Of a stretch of DNA of 64,000 nt, positions 27,217-39,545 are shown piece after piece. Source of the DNA: JAEUIV01 sp033763795 (GTDB lineage Bacteria; Planctomycetota; Phycisphaerae; Phycisphaerales; UBA1924). How positions within the stretch are numbered: position 1 is the stretch's first letter; every line of letters begins with the position of its first letter. Both the position numbers and the translations under genes were made by a program. The notes beneath the pieces were generated by a model. It was not told where the DNA came from. It saw only the letters and a list, made by a program, of their open reading frames with translations, and did not search any database. The DNA lies in assembly GCA_033763795.1 (NCBI GenBank), contig JANRJV010000016.1, forward strand, positions 4,809 to 68,808, given 5' to 3'.

Positions 27217-30200
27217 TCAGCCGCCCGCACCGGCGAACGACTCCATGGGCGGGCACGTGCACACCAGGTTCCGGTCGCCGTACGGATTGTCGACGCGCCC
27301 GACCGCCGGCCAGAACTTGAACCCGTTCGGGCCCCGCAGCCACTTCGCCCGCGACGGGAACGCCGCCTCCTCGCGGGAATACGCATGTCCCCACTCCGCC
27401 GCCGTCACCACGCCGTGCGTGTGCGGCGCATTCTTCAGCGGATTATCGTCCCGCGGCAGGCGCCCTTCCTCGATCGCCCGGATCTCCTCGCGGATCCCGA
27501 TCAGCGAGTCGCACAGCCGGTCCAGCTCTTCCTTGGGCTCGCTCTCCGTGGGCTCGATCATCAGCGTCCCCGCCACGGGCCACGACATCGTCGGGCCATG
27601 GAACCCGTAGTCCTGCAGACGCTTGGCGACGTCCTCGACCCTGATATCCGCCGACTCCTCGAACGCACGGAAGTCCAGGATGAACTCGTGCGCCACGCGC
27701 CCGTTCTTGCCCGTGTACAGAACGTCGTAGTGCCCGCGCAGCCGCGCTGCCATGTAGTTCGCGTTGAGGATCGCCACCTGCGTCGCCCGCCGCAGACCCT
27801 GCGATCCCATCAGCCCGATGTACACGTACGAGATGGGCAGGATCGACGCGCTCCCGTACGGCGCCGCCGACACGTTCCCGATCGCCTGCGCCCCCGCGCC
27901 CCCCGCGAACTGCACGCGCGACACCGGGTGCCCGGGAAGGAACGGCGCCAGGTGCGCCGCCACACAGATCGGACCCATGCCCGGCCCGCCCCCGCCGTGC
28001 GGGATGCAGAACGTCTTGTGCAGGTTCAGGTGGCACACGTCAGCGCCGATGTCGCCCGGTCGGCACAGACCGACCTGCGCGTTCATGTTCGCCCCGTCCA
28101 TGTACACCTGCCCGCCGTGCTCGTGCACGATCCGGCAGATCTCGCGGATCCCCTCCTCGAACACCCCGTGCGTCGAGGGATACGTCACCATCAGCGCCGA
28201 AAGCTTCGCCGCGTGCTCGCCCGCCTTGGCCTTCAGATCAGTGATGTCCACGTTCCCCTGATCGTCGCACCGCACCGGCACGACCCGCAGCCCCGCGATG
28301 ACCGCCGACGCCGGGTTCGTCCCGTGCGCGCTCGTCGGGATCAGGCACACGTCCCGGTGCCCCTCGCCCCGCGCGTCATGGAACGCCCGGATCGCAAGCA
28401 GCCCCGTGTACTCCCCCTGCGCCCCCGCGTTGGGCTGCAGGCTCACCGCCGCGAACCCCGTGATCTCCGCCAGCCACTTCTCCAGCCGCGTGAACATCTG
28501 CTGGTAGCCCCGCCACTGGTCCGCCGGCGCGAAGGGATGGATCCGCCCGAACTCGGGCCACGTCACCGGGATCATCTCGCTCGTCGCGTTCAGCTTCATC
28601 GTGCACGACCCCAGCGGGATCATGCTGTGCGCCAGCGAGAGGTCGCGCGACTGCAGCCGGAAGATGTACCGCAGCATCTCCGTCTCGGAGTGGTGCGCGT
28701 TGAACACCGGGTGCGTCAGGTACCCGCTCTGCCGGCTGAACGCCGCGGGGAGCGAAAGATCCGCCTCCGCCAGCATCGCGTCCACGTCCGAGGGCTTCTC
28801 CGCCGTGCCGCCGAACGCCGCCAGCACCAGCAGCACGTCCTCGCGCGACGTCGTCTCATCGCAGGAGATCCCGACCGTCCCGTCCCCGAAGTCGCGCAGG
28901 TTCACGCGCCGCTGCCGCGCGGCCTCTAAGACCGCCGCCGCGGACCCCCTCACCGGCCTCACCCGGATCGTGTCGAAGAACGCCTCGGTCAGAACCTCGT
29001 GGCCCTGACGCCGCAGCGCCCCCGCGATCACGCACGTGTACGCCCGCACACGCTGCGCGATCCGCCGCAGGCCCTCCGGCCCGTGGTAGCAACCATACAG
29101 CCCCGCCATGATCGCCAGCAGCGCCTGCGCCGTGCAGATGTTCGACGTCGCCTTCTCCCGGCGGATGTGCTGCTCGCGCGTCTGGATCGCCATCCGCAGC
29201 GCCGGATTGCCCTGCATGTCCCGCGACACGCCGATCAGCCGCCCCGGCAGCTTCCGCGTGAACTCAAGCTGCGTCGCGATGAACGCCGCGTGCGGCCCGC
29301 CCAGACCCATCGGAACCCCGAAACGCTGCGCCGACCCGATCGCGATGTCCGCGCCCATCTCCCCAGGCGGCGTCAGCAGCGTCAGCGCCAACAGATCCGT
29401 CGCGAACACCACCAGCGCCCGATGATCGTGCGCCCGCTCCACCAGCGCCCGGTGATCCACCAGCCGCCCGTCCGTCGCCGGATACTGGACCAGCACCCCG
29501 CAGTACGACTTCGCCCCGAAGTCGATCCTCGAAACGTCCCCCACAACAAGATCCAGCCCCAGGAACCGCGCCCGCGTCCGCAGCAGCTCGATCGTCTGCG
29601 GGTGGCAGTCGCTCGACACGAAGAACGCACGCTCCGGCCCGAAACCGCCGCCCGCCGCCCCGTAGCACATCCCCATCGCCTCGGCCGCCGCTGTCGACTC
29701 ATCCAGCAGCGACGCCCCCGCAAGAGGCAGCCCCGTCAGGTCGCTCACCATCGTCTGGAAGTTCAGCAGCGCCTCGAGCCGCCCCTGCGCGATCTCCGCC
29801 TGATAAGGCGTGTATTGCGTGTACCACCCAGGATTCTCCAGGACGTTCCGCAGGATCACCGGCGGCGTGATGCAGTCGTGATACCCCATCCCCAGCATCG
29901 AGCGGAACACCTGGTTCTGCCCCGCCATCTGACGAAGCTCCGCCAGCAGCTCGTGCTCGCCACGAGTGTGCGACGCCCCGGGCAGATCCATCTCCGCACG
30001 CAGACGGATCGACTCCGGCACCACCCCGTCCGTGAACGTCTCCAGCGAACGCTCGCCCAGCGTCTCCAGCATCTCCTGCACGTCCGCGTCCGAAGGCCCG
30101 ATATGCCGGCGCACAAACGTGTCCGACGGATCAAGGATCGACGCCGCCGTCCGCCCGGACGTGGACGACGACGTCAGACCGGACGGAGACTCACTCGCGG

Positions 30201-30225
30201 GACGGGCGGCAGCGGTGGGGGACAT
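27217..30225 (-). CDS. gcvP: Glycine dehydrogenase (P protein of the glycine cleavage system), single chain
   Basis: 1002 residues from the ATG at 30225 (GGAGAG just upstream). The N-terminal half has FVRRHIGPSDADVQEMLETL and YTPYQAEIAQGRLEALLNFQ; the C-terminal half has the PLP-binding region HLNLHKTFCIPHGGGGPGMG with the Schiff-base Lys near residue 735. Both halves are in one polypeptide, as in E. coli, rather than split GcvPA/PB. It decarboxylates glycine and passes the aminomethyl group to GcvH. The gcvT and gcvH genes are not adjacent. No glycine riboswitch was found in the 227-bp gap upstream. Confidence 0.96.
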   Translation of the reverse strand: MSPTAAARPASESPSGLTSSSTSGRTAASILDPSDTFVRRHIGPSDADVQEMLETLGERSLETFTDGVVPESIRLRAEMDLPGASHTRGEHELLAELRQMAGQNQVFRSMLGMGYHDCITPPVILRNVLENPGWYTQYTPYQAEIAQGRLEALLNFQTMVSDLTGLPLAGASLLDESTAAAEAMGMCYGAAGGGFGPERAFFVSSDCHPQTIELLRTRARFLGLDLVVGDVSRIDFGAKSYCGVLVQYPATDGRLVDHRALVERAHDHRALVVFATDLLALTLLTPPGEMGADIAIGSAQRFGVPMGLGGPHAAFIATQLEFTRKLPGRLIGVSRDMQGNPALRMAIQTREQHIRREKATSNICTAQALLAIMAGLYGCYHGPEGLRRIAQRVRAYTCVIAGALRRQGHEVLTEAFFDTIRVRPVRGSAAAVLEAARQRRVNLRDFGDGTVGISCDETTSREDVLLVLAAFGGTAEKPSDVDAMLAEADLSLPAAFSRQSGYLTHPVFNAHHSETEMLRYIFRLQSRDLSLAHSMIPLGSCTMKLNATSEMIPVTWPEFGRIHPFAPADQWRGYQQMFTRLEKWLAEITGFAAVSLQPNAGAQGEYTGLLAIRAFHDARGEGHRDVCLIPTSAHGTNPASAVIAGLRVVPVRCDDQGNVDITDLKAKAGEHAAKLSALMVTYPSTHGVFEEGIREICRIVHEHGGQVYMDGANMNAQVGLCRPGDIGADVCHLNLHKTFCIPHGGGGPGMGPICVAAHLAPFLPGHPVSRVQFAGGAGAQAIGNVSAAPYGSASILPISYVYIGLMGSQGLRRATQVAILNANYMAARLRGHYDVLYTGKNGRVAHEFILDFRAFEESADIRVEDVAKRLQDYGFHGPTMSWPVAGTLMIEPTESEPKEELDRLCDSLIGIREEIRAIEEGRLPRDDNPLKNAPHTHGVVTAAEWGHAYSREEAAFPSRAKWLRGPNGFKFWPAVGRVDNPYGDRNLVCTCPPMESFAGAGG

Positions 30226-30409
30226 GCACTCTCCGGGATGAAAAGGGCGCCGGGCCTGGCCCGAGCCTCGATGTTCACTTCGCACATGCGTTCGACAGGG
30301 CCCTCCAGACCGATGTTGCTACGGGCCGAAGAACCGGGATCGCAGTGTATGCGGGCCCGACCGCCCGGGCACCCGCTCCAACCCCCGCGAACACCCCCGC
30401 GCCACCGAC

Positions 30410-30415
30410 TACACT
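30410..30415 (+). promoter_or_regulatory. Possible -10 box upstream of the M28 peptidase gene
   Basis: TACACT lies 38 nt before the ATG at 30453. It is the same hexamer as at 24422 and 57031. The gap up to the divergent gcvP gene is otherwise GC-rich and shows no other element I can support. Confidence 0.4.
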
Positions 30416-30452
30416 CCCCGTTTTCCCGTCCCAAATCGGCAAAGGAGTACCG

Positions 30453-32429
<1,977 letters not shown>

Positions 32430-32472
32430 CCCACTCGCCCTCTCTCCGCCCCACCAGCCCCGCCCAAGTCCG

Positions 32473-32478
32473 TACCCT
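32473..32478 (+). promoter_or_regulatory. Possible -10 box, near-leaderless start
   Basis: TACCCT ends 7 nt before the ATG at 32486. No ribosome binding site precedes that ATG. Together this suggests a leaderless or very short-leader message. Confidence 0.35.
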
Positions 32479-32485
32479 GTCAAGC

Positions 32486-33382
32486 ATGATCCGACCCGCC
32501 TTCAGCACAGTCGCGTGCCCCACGTGGACGCTCGAACGCGTCACCGAGTCCGCCGCCCTCTGGGGCTACATGGGCGTCGAGCTCCGCAGCTTCGGCGCCG
32601 GCGCCGCCTCCTTCGCCTGCGACCCCGCGCTCACCGCGGGACAGAAGGTCCGCCGGCTCTTCGACGACGCCGGGCTCGAGGTCGCGGGCGTCGCCTCGGG
32701 CCTGCGCTTTGATCAGCCCGTCTTCCCCCCCGTGCTGGGCCATCTGCTCCCCGCCGCTCAGGCCGCCGTCAACGAAGGCCGCCACATGGTCGAGGTCGCC
32801 TCCGCCATCGAAGCGGGATATCTCCGCGTCTTCGCATTCGACAAGCCCAGGAGCTCCAGGCGCGCCCTCTACGGCCGCATCCGCGACCGCCTCGCCAAAG
32901 TCTGCGATCACGCCCGCAACCGCGACGTCATGGTCCTCCTCGAGAACGGGGGGGGCTTCGCGTCCGCACACGACCTGCTCGACCTCGCCGCCGCCATCAA
33001 CTCTCCGCAGCTCGGCTTCTCCTACGACGTCGCCACCGGCGCCGCCGCGGGGGACACGCCAGCCGAAGCCATCGAGCAGCTCGGCCCGCGCCTCGCCGCC
33101 GTCCGCCTCCGCGACCAGCGCAGCGGAACCCCATGCATCTTGGGCGAGGGCGACGTGCCCTGCATGCAGGCAGTCCGCGCCCTCCGCGCCAGCGACGAAA
33201 CCTGGGGCACCGACCCGTGGGTCGTCGTCACATGGGACCGCGCCTGGCTCCCCGAGCTCGCCCCCGCAGACGACGTCCTCCCCGCCTCCGCCGACATCAT
33301 CGTCAAGTGGGCCGGCGGCCTGGGCTCGCGCCACCGCTACGAAGCCTTCCAGTCCGCCGCTCCCGCAATGATGATGGGCTGA
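32486..33382 (+). CDS. Sugar phosphate isomerase/epimerase-like TIM-barrel protein
   Basis: 298 residues, no signal peptide. It follows the xylose-isomerase-like/AP-endonuclease-2 pattern: early FSTVACPTWTLERVTESA, GYMGVELRS, then AGLEVAGVASGLRF, EAGYLRVFAFDKP-like strand, DVMVLLENGGGFASAHDLLD with the metal Glu, LGFSYDVATGAAAGDTP, and VRLRDQRSG near the C-terminus. Such enzymes isomerise or epimerise sugars with a divalent metal. The strand ends that normally carry His or Asp ligands are partly replaced, so activity is not certain. Followed by queG after 52 bp. Confidence 0.82.
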   Translation: MIRPAFSTVACPTWTLERVTESAALWGYMGVELRSFGAGAASFACDPALTAGQKVRRLFDDAGLEVAGVASGLRFDQPVFPPVLGHLLPAAQAAVNEGRHMVEVASAIEAGYLRVFAFDKPRSSRRALYGRIRDRLAKVCDHARNRDVMVLLENGGGFASAHDLLDLAAAINSPQLGFSYDVATGAAAGDTPAEAIEQLGPRLAAVRLRDQRSGTPCILGEGDVPCMQAVRALRASDETWGTDPWVVVTWDRAWLPELAPADDVLPASADIIVKWAGGLGSRHRYEAFQSAAPAMMMG

Positions 33383-33422
33383 GCGCCCGCGCCGCCGTCG
33401 CCACCTACCCGCGCCCGCCCCA

Positions 33423-33428
33423 TACCAT
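33423..33428 (+). promoter_or_regulatory. Possible -10 box, near-leaderless start of queG
   Basis: TACCAT ends 6 nt before the GTG at 33435, with no ribosome binding site between. The arrangement matches that at 32473-32486. Confidence 0.35.
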
Positions 33429-33434
33429 CACCCC

Positions 33435-34559
33435 GTGTCGGCATCGCCAACCGAGCTGGCCCGCTCCATCCTCGCGCACTGCCGCGAGCTGGGCTTCGCT
33501 CTCGCCGGCGTCACGCGCGCCGCACCTAGCGCCCGCCTCGACGAGCTCCGCCAGTGGCTCGCCGCAGGAAAGCACGGCTCCATGGAGTGGCTCGCCCGCG
33601 ACCCAGAGATGCGCGCCGACCCCGCCCGCGTCCTTGAGGGCGTCAGGTCCATCATCATGGTCGCAGACGTCTACGCCCTGGGCCCGCCGGACCCCGACCA
33701 CACTCCCGCCCCCGCCGGCCGCATCGCCCGCTACGCCCGCGGCCGCGACTATCACGACGTCATCAAACGCCGCCTCCACGCCCTCAGCGACGCCCTCCGC
33801 GCCCACCACCCCGCCGACAGCTTCCGCGCCTTCGTCGACACCGCCCCCGTCGCCGAACGCGAACACGCCCTCCGCGCCGGCCTGGGCTGGATCGGCAAGC
33901 ACACGCTCCTCATCAACCCCACCCTCGGCAGCTGGACCCTCCTGGGCGGCGTCCTCACAACCCTCGACCTCCACCCGCCTCCCGAGCAGGCCGCTCACGC
34001 CGATCACTGCGGCACATGCACACGCTGCATCGACGCCTGCCCCACCAGCGCCATCACTCCCTACTCCGTCGACGCCCGCGCCTGCATCAGCTACCTCACC
34101 ATCGAGCACCGCGGCCACATCCCCGACGACCTCCATCAGCCCATCGGCGACAACGTCTTCGGCTGCGACATCTGCCAGGACGTCTGCCCACACAACCGCC
34201 CGCGCAGCTTCCCCCTCGCCCCGCTGAACGACTACGCGCCGACCCGCGCCGCCCTCCCCCTGCTCGACATCCTCAACTGGACCGACGAATCGCGCCGCGC
34301 CGCCCTCGCCGGCAGCGCCGCCCGCCGCGCCAATCTCCAGATGTGGCGCCGCAACGCCCTCATCGCCGCCGGCAACGCCCTCGCCACCGCGCCGGACGCC
34401 GCCCTCCTCGAACGCGTGCGCGCCGCCGCCGTCGACCCGAGCGAAACGGACCTCATCCGTGGCACCGCTCAGGCCGTCCTCGCCCGCCTCTCCGAGGGGC
34501 CGCTCAGCCCGTCGGCGCCGCCGCCATCTCGAAGAAGCGACCAACCACAGGCCAGTTGA
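33435..34559 (+). CDS. queG: Epoxyqueuosine reductase
   Basis: 374 residues from a GTG. The N-terminal cobalamin-binding part has AHCRELGFALAGVTRA and a CGSMEW-like loop (KHGSMEWLARDPEMRADP), then GRIARYARGRDYHDVIKRRL and GLGWIGKHTLLINPTLGSW. Two [4Fe-4S] clusters follow: CGTCTRCIDACPTSAI near residue 195 and CDICQDVCPHNRP near residue 244. The C-terminal helices resemble HEAT repeats. QueG reduces epoxyqueuosine to queuosine in the wobble position of tRNAs for His, Asn, Asp and Tyr. Its 3' end overlaps the convergent SOD gene by 56 bp. Confidence 0.95.
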   Translation: MSASPTELARSILAHCRELGFALAGVTRAAPSARLDELRQWLAAGKHGSMEWLARDPEMRADPARVLEGVRSIIMVADVYALGPPDPDHTPAPAGRIARYARGRDYHDVIKRRLHALSDALRAHHPADSFRAFVDTAPVAEREHALRAGLGWIGKHTLLINPTLGSWTLLGGVLTTLDLHPPPEQAAHADHCGTCTRCIDACPTSAITPYSVDARACISYLTIEHRGHIPDDLHQPIGDNVFGCDICQDVCPHNRPRSFPLAPLNDYAPTRAALPLLDILNWTDESRRAALAGSAARRANLQMWRRNALIAAGNALATAPDAALLERVRAAAVDPSETDLIRGTAQAVLARLSEGPLSPSAPPPSRRSDQPQAS

Positions 34560-35352
34560 CCACGTTCATCCAGGCCTTCACGTAGTCCGCCCGCCGGTTC
34601 TGATACCGCAGGTAGTACGCGTGCTCCCACACGTCGACCCCCAGCACGGGAACCACCCCCGTCACAAGCAGGTTCTGCTGCTTCTCCATCTGCTGCACCA
34701 TAAGCCGCCGCGCCACGCGGTCGTACACCAGCCACGCCCAACCCGACCCCTCCACCTGCACCGCCGCCGCCTGGAAATGCTTGGCGAACGCCGCGAAGCT
34801 CCCGAAGTCCCGCGTGATCGCCTCCGCCAGCGTGCCCGTCGGCTCGCCGCCACCGCCCTTCCCCGGGGGCGCCATCATCATCCAGAACAGCGAGTGGTTC
34901 ACGTGCCCGCCGCCGTGAAACGCCAGCTCCCGCGACCAGTGCTTCACAAGCCCGGCGCTCGCCGCGTCGTCCGTCTCCCGGATCCGCTTCAGCTCCGACA
35001 GCGCCTTGTTCAGCCCCGCCACGTACGACGCGTGATGCTTCGAGTGATGGATCTCCATCGTCTGCGCATCAACGTGAGGCTCCAGCGCCGCATACTCGTA
35101 CGCCAGCCTGGGCAGCGCATACTCGCCCTTCGCCGCGTCCCACCCCAGCGCCGCCGTCCACACGTCGCTCCCCGCCCCCGCCCCCGCCGCGGGCGCCGCA
35201 TCCCGCCGCGATTGCCCCAGGGCGCTCGACCCCGCCGCCCCCAGGCCCGCAAGCCCGAGAAGCGCCAGCGCCCCCCGACGGTCCACCCCGCCGGACGCGA
35301 CGCACGAATCCTCCGAACGCTCGGACACCGACACACTGCGGGCTTCGGTCAT
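34504..35352 (-). CDS. Exported Fe/Mn superoxide dismutase with Tat-type leader
   Basis: 282 residues from the ATG at 35352 (AGGAG 10 nt upstream). Residues about 24-47 look like a Tat leader (DRRGALALLGLAGLGAAGSSALG). The enzyme domain has LPRLAYEYAALEPHVDAQTM, EIHHSKHHASYVAGLNKAL (first His ligand), GGGHVNHSLFWMMMAP (second His), and VLGVDVWEHAYYLRYQNRR (Asp and His ligands). Iron and manganese forms cannot be told apart with confidence. It removes superoxide outside the cytoplasm. About 60 extra N-terminal residues precede the catalytic domain. Confidence 0.93.
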   Translation of the reverse strand: MTEARSVSVSERSEDSCVASGGVDRRGALALLGLAGLGAAGSSALGQSRRDAAPAAGAGAGSDVWTAALGWDAAKGEYALPRLAYEYAALEPHVDAQTMEIHHSKHHASYVAGLNKALSELKRIRETDDAASAGLVKHWSRELAFHGGGHVNHSLFWMMMAPPGKGGGGEPTGTLAEAITRDFGSFAAFAKHFQAAAVQVEGSGWAWLVYDRVARRLMVQQMEKQQNLLVTGVVPVLGVDVWEHAYYLRYQNRRADYVKAWMNVVNWPVVGRFFEMAAAPTG

Positions 35353-35407
35353 GATCAATGGCTCCTCTGGCTTCCCGATCGATTCTAGAACACCCCCGGA
35401 CCGCCGG

Positions 35408-35438
35408 TTGCCACGCATCCCCGCGTCATTGGTAGAAG
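35408..35438 (+). promoter_or_regulatory. Possible promoter of the MoxR/Bat operon
   Basis: TTGCCA at 35408-35413 and TAGAAG at 35433-35438 are separated by 19 nt and lie 62 nt before the MoxR start. The gap to the divergent SOD gene is about 150 bp, so this is the only place for the operon promoter. Match to consensus is moderate and the spacer is long. Confidence 0.35.
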
Positions 35439-35499
35439 AACCCGCCCCGGGACGCCGGCCCAGCCCCGATCCCACCGGATCCAGAAGGAAAACCGTCTC

Positions 35500-36486
<987 letters not shown>

Positions 36487-36529
36487 TCCAAACGCGCCGC
36501 CACCCCCGCCACGCCCCAGCGATCCAGCC

Positions 36530-37447
36530 ATGATCACCGAAGAACTGATGAAGAAGGTCAGGCAGCTGGAGATCGCCACACGGCGCTCCGTCAGCGAGGT
36601 CTTCGCGGGCGAATACTCCAGCGCCTTCCGGGGCCGGGGCATGGAGTTCAGCGAAGTCCGCGAGTACCAGCCCGGCGACGACATCCGCACCATCGACTGG
36701 AACGTCACCGCTCGCCAGAACACCCCCTTCGTCAAGCGCTACGTCGAAGAACGCGAGCTCACAGTCATGCTCGCCGTCGACCTCTCCGCCTCCGGCGCCT
36801 TCGGCAGCAGCGACCGCACCAAGCGCGAGGCCGCCGCCGAGCTCTCCGGCGTCGTCGCCTTCGCCGCCACGCGCAACAACGACAAGGTCGGCCTCGTCGC
36901 CTTCACCGACCGCGTCGAGCTCCACGTCCCCCCGGCCAAGGGAACGCGCCACGTCCTCCGCATCATGCGCGAGCTCCTCGAGTTCACACCGCGCCCCCGC
37001 GCCGGCACCGACCCCGAATCCGCCCTCGACTTCCTCGGACGCGTCCTCCGCCGGCACGCCATCATCTTCCTCGTCTCGGACTTCCTCCTCCCCGACGCCG
37101 CGTGGGACCGCGCCCCGGGCCGCGCGGGACTCGAGACCGCCCTCCGAGTCATGAGCCGCCGCCACGACGTCATCGCCGCCTGCATGCACGACCGCCGCGA
37201 GACAGCGCTCCCCCCCGCAGGATCGGGGCTCATCGAGCTCCAGGACGCAGAGACCGGCCGGCGCCTCCTCGTCGACACCTCCAGCCGCTCCGTGCGCCGC
37301 CACTTCGAAGAAGCCGCCCGCGCCCGCCGCCAGCGTCTCGCAGCGCGCCTCCGCAGGCTGGGCGTCGATCAGCTCGACGTCACCGTCCAGGAGCACTACG
37401 TCCACGCCCTCATCGAGCTCTTCCGAAAGCGGGAGAAGCGCCGATGA
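36530..37447 (+). CDS. DUF58 protein with degenerate VWA domain
   Basis: 305 residues from the ATG at 36530. The family motif GMEFSEVREYQPGDDIRTIDW (conserved in DUF58) is at residues about 38-58, and the VWA-like MIDAS AVDLSASGAFG follows near residue 80, with DKVGLVAFTD and IFLVSDFL strands. DUF58 proteins are regular partners of MoxR ATPases. Stop and next start overlap (ATGA). Confidence 0.93.
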   Translation: MITEELMKKVRQLEIATRRSVSEVFAGEYSSAFRGRGMEFSEVREYQPGDDIRTIDWNVTARQNTPFVKRYVEERELTVMLAVDLSASGAFGSSDRTKREAAAELSGVVAFAATRNNDKVGLVAFTDRVELHVPPAKGTRHVLRIMRELLEFTPRPRAGTDPESALDFLGRVLRRHAIIFLVSDFLLPDAAWDRAPGRAGLETALRVMSRRHDVIAACMHDRRETALPPAGSGLIELQDAETGRRLLVDTSSRSVRRHFEEAARARRQRLAARLRRLGVDQLDVTVQEHYVHALIELFRKREKRR

Positions 37448-38493
37448 ACTCGCGCCTCTCATCCCTCGCTCTCGCCGCCGCGCTCGTCCCGGCCCTCCTC
37501 GCGCCCCCCGCCTGCGCGCCGCGCAATGATGCCTCCGTCCCCGCCGTCGCCCGCGCCGATCAATCCCACGGCCAGGGCGGCCCGCTCGCCGTCACTCTCA
37601 CCGTCCAGCCCACCGAGCTCACCACCGCCCAGCGCATCACTCTCAGCATCGAGCTCACCGCCGCCCCGGGCCTCACCCCCAGGCCCATCGACCTCGCCGC
37701 AGCGCTCCCCGAAGAAATGACCATCTCCGAGCCCGGCCCTGCCGAAACCCGCGCAAACGCCGACGGCTCAACCACCCTCATCCGCCAGTTTCTCATCGAA
37801 CCCTTCCTCCCCGGCTCGTTCCAGCTCGGCCCCATCGAGTTCGCCGCCGACCCCGCGGCCCTTCCGGGCGCGGCCCCCGCCGAGCCCGTCATCCTGCGCA
37901 CGCAGCCCGTCGCGCTCACCGTCCGCAGCGTCCTCGAAGAAGGGTCGGCCGAATTCGCCCCCGAGAAGGACGTCGTCGACCCGCCGCCCGTCCCCATCTA
38001 TCTCCAGTGGTGGGCCTGGCTCGGAACCGGCGCCATCGGCGCCGCCCTTCTCGCCGCCGCCATGATCATCCGGCGCCGCCGCGAGGCCCTCCGCCGCCCG
38101 CTCCTCATCCCCGCGCACAGGATCGCCCTCTGGCGCCTCGCCTCCATCGGCGCCGCCTCCGCCCCGCCGTTTCACCCCGGCGCCCTCCACGAAGCCGCCT
38201 CGCTCATCCTCCGCCGCTACATCGAAGACCGTTTCGGCATCCACGCCCCCGAACGCACCACCGAGGAGTTCCTCGCCGAAGCCGCCGCCAGCCCCGCGCT
38301 CGCCGCCGAAGAGCTCACCCTCCTCGCCTACTTCCTCCGCGCCTGCGACCTGGTCAAGTTCGCCGGCGTCATCCCCGACGCCGCCGACGCTGGCCAGCTC
38401 GTCTCCACCCTCCGCGCCTTCATCGAACGCACCGCCAGCGACACCGCCCTCGTCAAGGTCGCCCGTCGCGCCCCCGAAGCGGAGGCCGCATGA
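37444..38493 (+). CDS. Exported BatD-like/DUF4381-like membrane protein
   Basis: 349 residues. A signal peptide (LAAALVPALLAPPACAP) leads to a beta-rich region of about 160 residues with VTLTVQPTELTTAQRITLSIE and EEMTISEPGPAETR, similar to BatD-type Ig-like domains. One membrane helix lies near residues 185-205 (WWAWLGTGAIGAALLAAAMII), followed by a cytoplasmic helical part containing LRRYIEDRFGIHAPERTTEEF, the pattern of DUF4381. It likely couples the VWA proteins to the membrane. Its gene overlaps both neighbours by 4 nt. Confidence 0.8.
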   Translation: MNSRLSSLALAAALVPALLAPPACAPRNDASVPAVARADQSHGQGGPLAVTLTVQPTELTTAQRITLSIELTAAPGLTPRPIDLAAALPEEMTISEPGPAETRANADGSTTLIRQFLIEPFLPGSFQLGPIEFAADPAALPGAAPAEPVILRTQPVALTVRSVLEEGSAEFAPEKDVVDPPPVPIYLQWWAWLGTGAIGAALLAAAMIIRRRREALRRPLLIPAHRIALWRLASIGAASAPPFHPGALHEAASLILRRYIEDRFGIHAPERTTEEFLAEAAASPALAAEELTLLAYFLRACDLVKFAGVIPDAADAGQLVSTLRAFIERTASDTALVKVARRAPEAEAA

Positions 38494-39545
38494 GCTTCCA
38501 GGCCCCCTGGCTCCTCGCTCTCCTCGCGCTCGTGCCCCTCGCCTGGTGGTGGGCCGGCCGTCCCGCCGCGCGACCCGCCGTCACCTTCTCCAGCATCGAC
38601 CTCTTCATCCCCGCGGGCCAGGGATGGCGCGCCCGCCTCGCCTGGCTCCCCCGCGCCTCCGTCATGCTCGGCCTCGCCGCCCTCATCGTCGCCCTCGCCA
38701 GGCCCCAGCTCGGCGTCGGACAGGCACGAACCACCGCCAGCGGCGTCGCACTCATGGCCGTCGTCGATCGCTCCTCCAGCATGCAGCTGCCCATGCCCTT
38801 CGAAGGCGGAACCCCCTCGCGCATGGACGTCGTCAAGCGCGTATTCACGGAGTTCGTCCTGGGCAACGGCGCCGAACTCAAGGGACGACCACAGGACCTC
38901 ATAGGCCTCGTCACCTTCGCACGCTTCCCCGCCACCGCCTGCCCGCTCACACAGGTACACGACACCATCGCCAAGCTCGTCGACAACATCTCCCCCTCCA
39001 AAGAGCAGTGGGAGGGCGGCACCGCCGTCGGCGACGGGATCGCCCTCGCCGCCGCCCGCCTCAGACGCGCCGAAGAAGAACTCAAGGCACGGAACAAGGG
39101 CCTCATCGATCCAGACTTCACCCTCCGCAGCAAGGCCATCATCCTCCTCACCGACGGCGACGAGAACGTCGGCGAAATGTTCTCCGAAGAAGCCGCCCAG
39201 CTCTGCAAGCAGTGGGGCATCAAGATCTACGCCATAGGCGTCGGCAGCGAAGGACAGTTCATCCGCACCGACAAGGGGCTCATGCGCCTCTCCCCCAGCG
39301 GATCCTTCGACGAGCAGCGCATGCGCCGACTCGCCGAAACCACCGGCGGCGCCTATTGGCGCGCCACCGACGGCGAAGCCCTCCGACAGGCCTACGCCGC
39401 CATCGACGCTCTCGAGAAGACCGAGATCAGATCCGTCGAGTACACCTCCTACGAAGAGCGCTACCAGCTCCCCGCCGCCCTCGGCGCCGCCCTCCTGGGC
39501 TCGGGACTCCTCCTGGGATCCACACTCCTGAGGAGGGCGCCATGA
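38490..39545 (+). CDS. batA: BatA-type membrane VWA protein
   Basis: 351 residues. Two N-terminal helices (APWLLALLALVPLAWWW and ASVMLGLAALIVALARPQ) frame a loop; the VWA domain has the MIDAS VVDRSSSMQLPM, DLIGLVTFARFPATACPLT and ILLTDGDENVGEMFSEEA, and a final helix near the C-terminus. This is the BatA/BatB layout. VWA domains bind divalent metal and mediate protein contacts. Long insertion SMQLPMPFEGGTPSRMD follows the MIDAS. Overlaps neighbours by ATGA at both ends. Confidence 0.93.
   Translation: MSFQAPWLLALLALVPLAWWWAGRPAARPAVTFSSIDLFIPAGQGWRARLAWLPRASVMLGLAALIVALARPQLGVGQARTTASGVALMAVVDRSSSMQLPMPFEGGTPSRMDVVKRVFTEFVLGNGAELKGRPQDLIGLVTFARFPATACPLTQVHDTIAKLVDNISPSKEQWEGGTAVGDGIALAAARLRRAEEELKARNKGLIDPDFTLRSKAIILLTDGDENVGEMFSEEAAQLCKQWGIKIYAIGVGSEGQFIRTDKGLMRLSPSGSFDEQRMRRLAETTGGAYWRATDGEALRQAYAAIDALEKTEIRSVEYTSYEERYQLPAALGAALLGSGLLLGSTLLRRAP

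Noticed and set aside
30226..30452. Glycine riboswitch upstream of gcvP
   Set aside because: The gap was read on the minus strand. No tandem aptamer core or the typical conserved segments were found.
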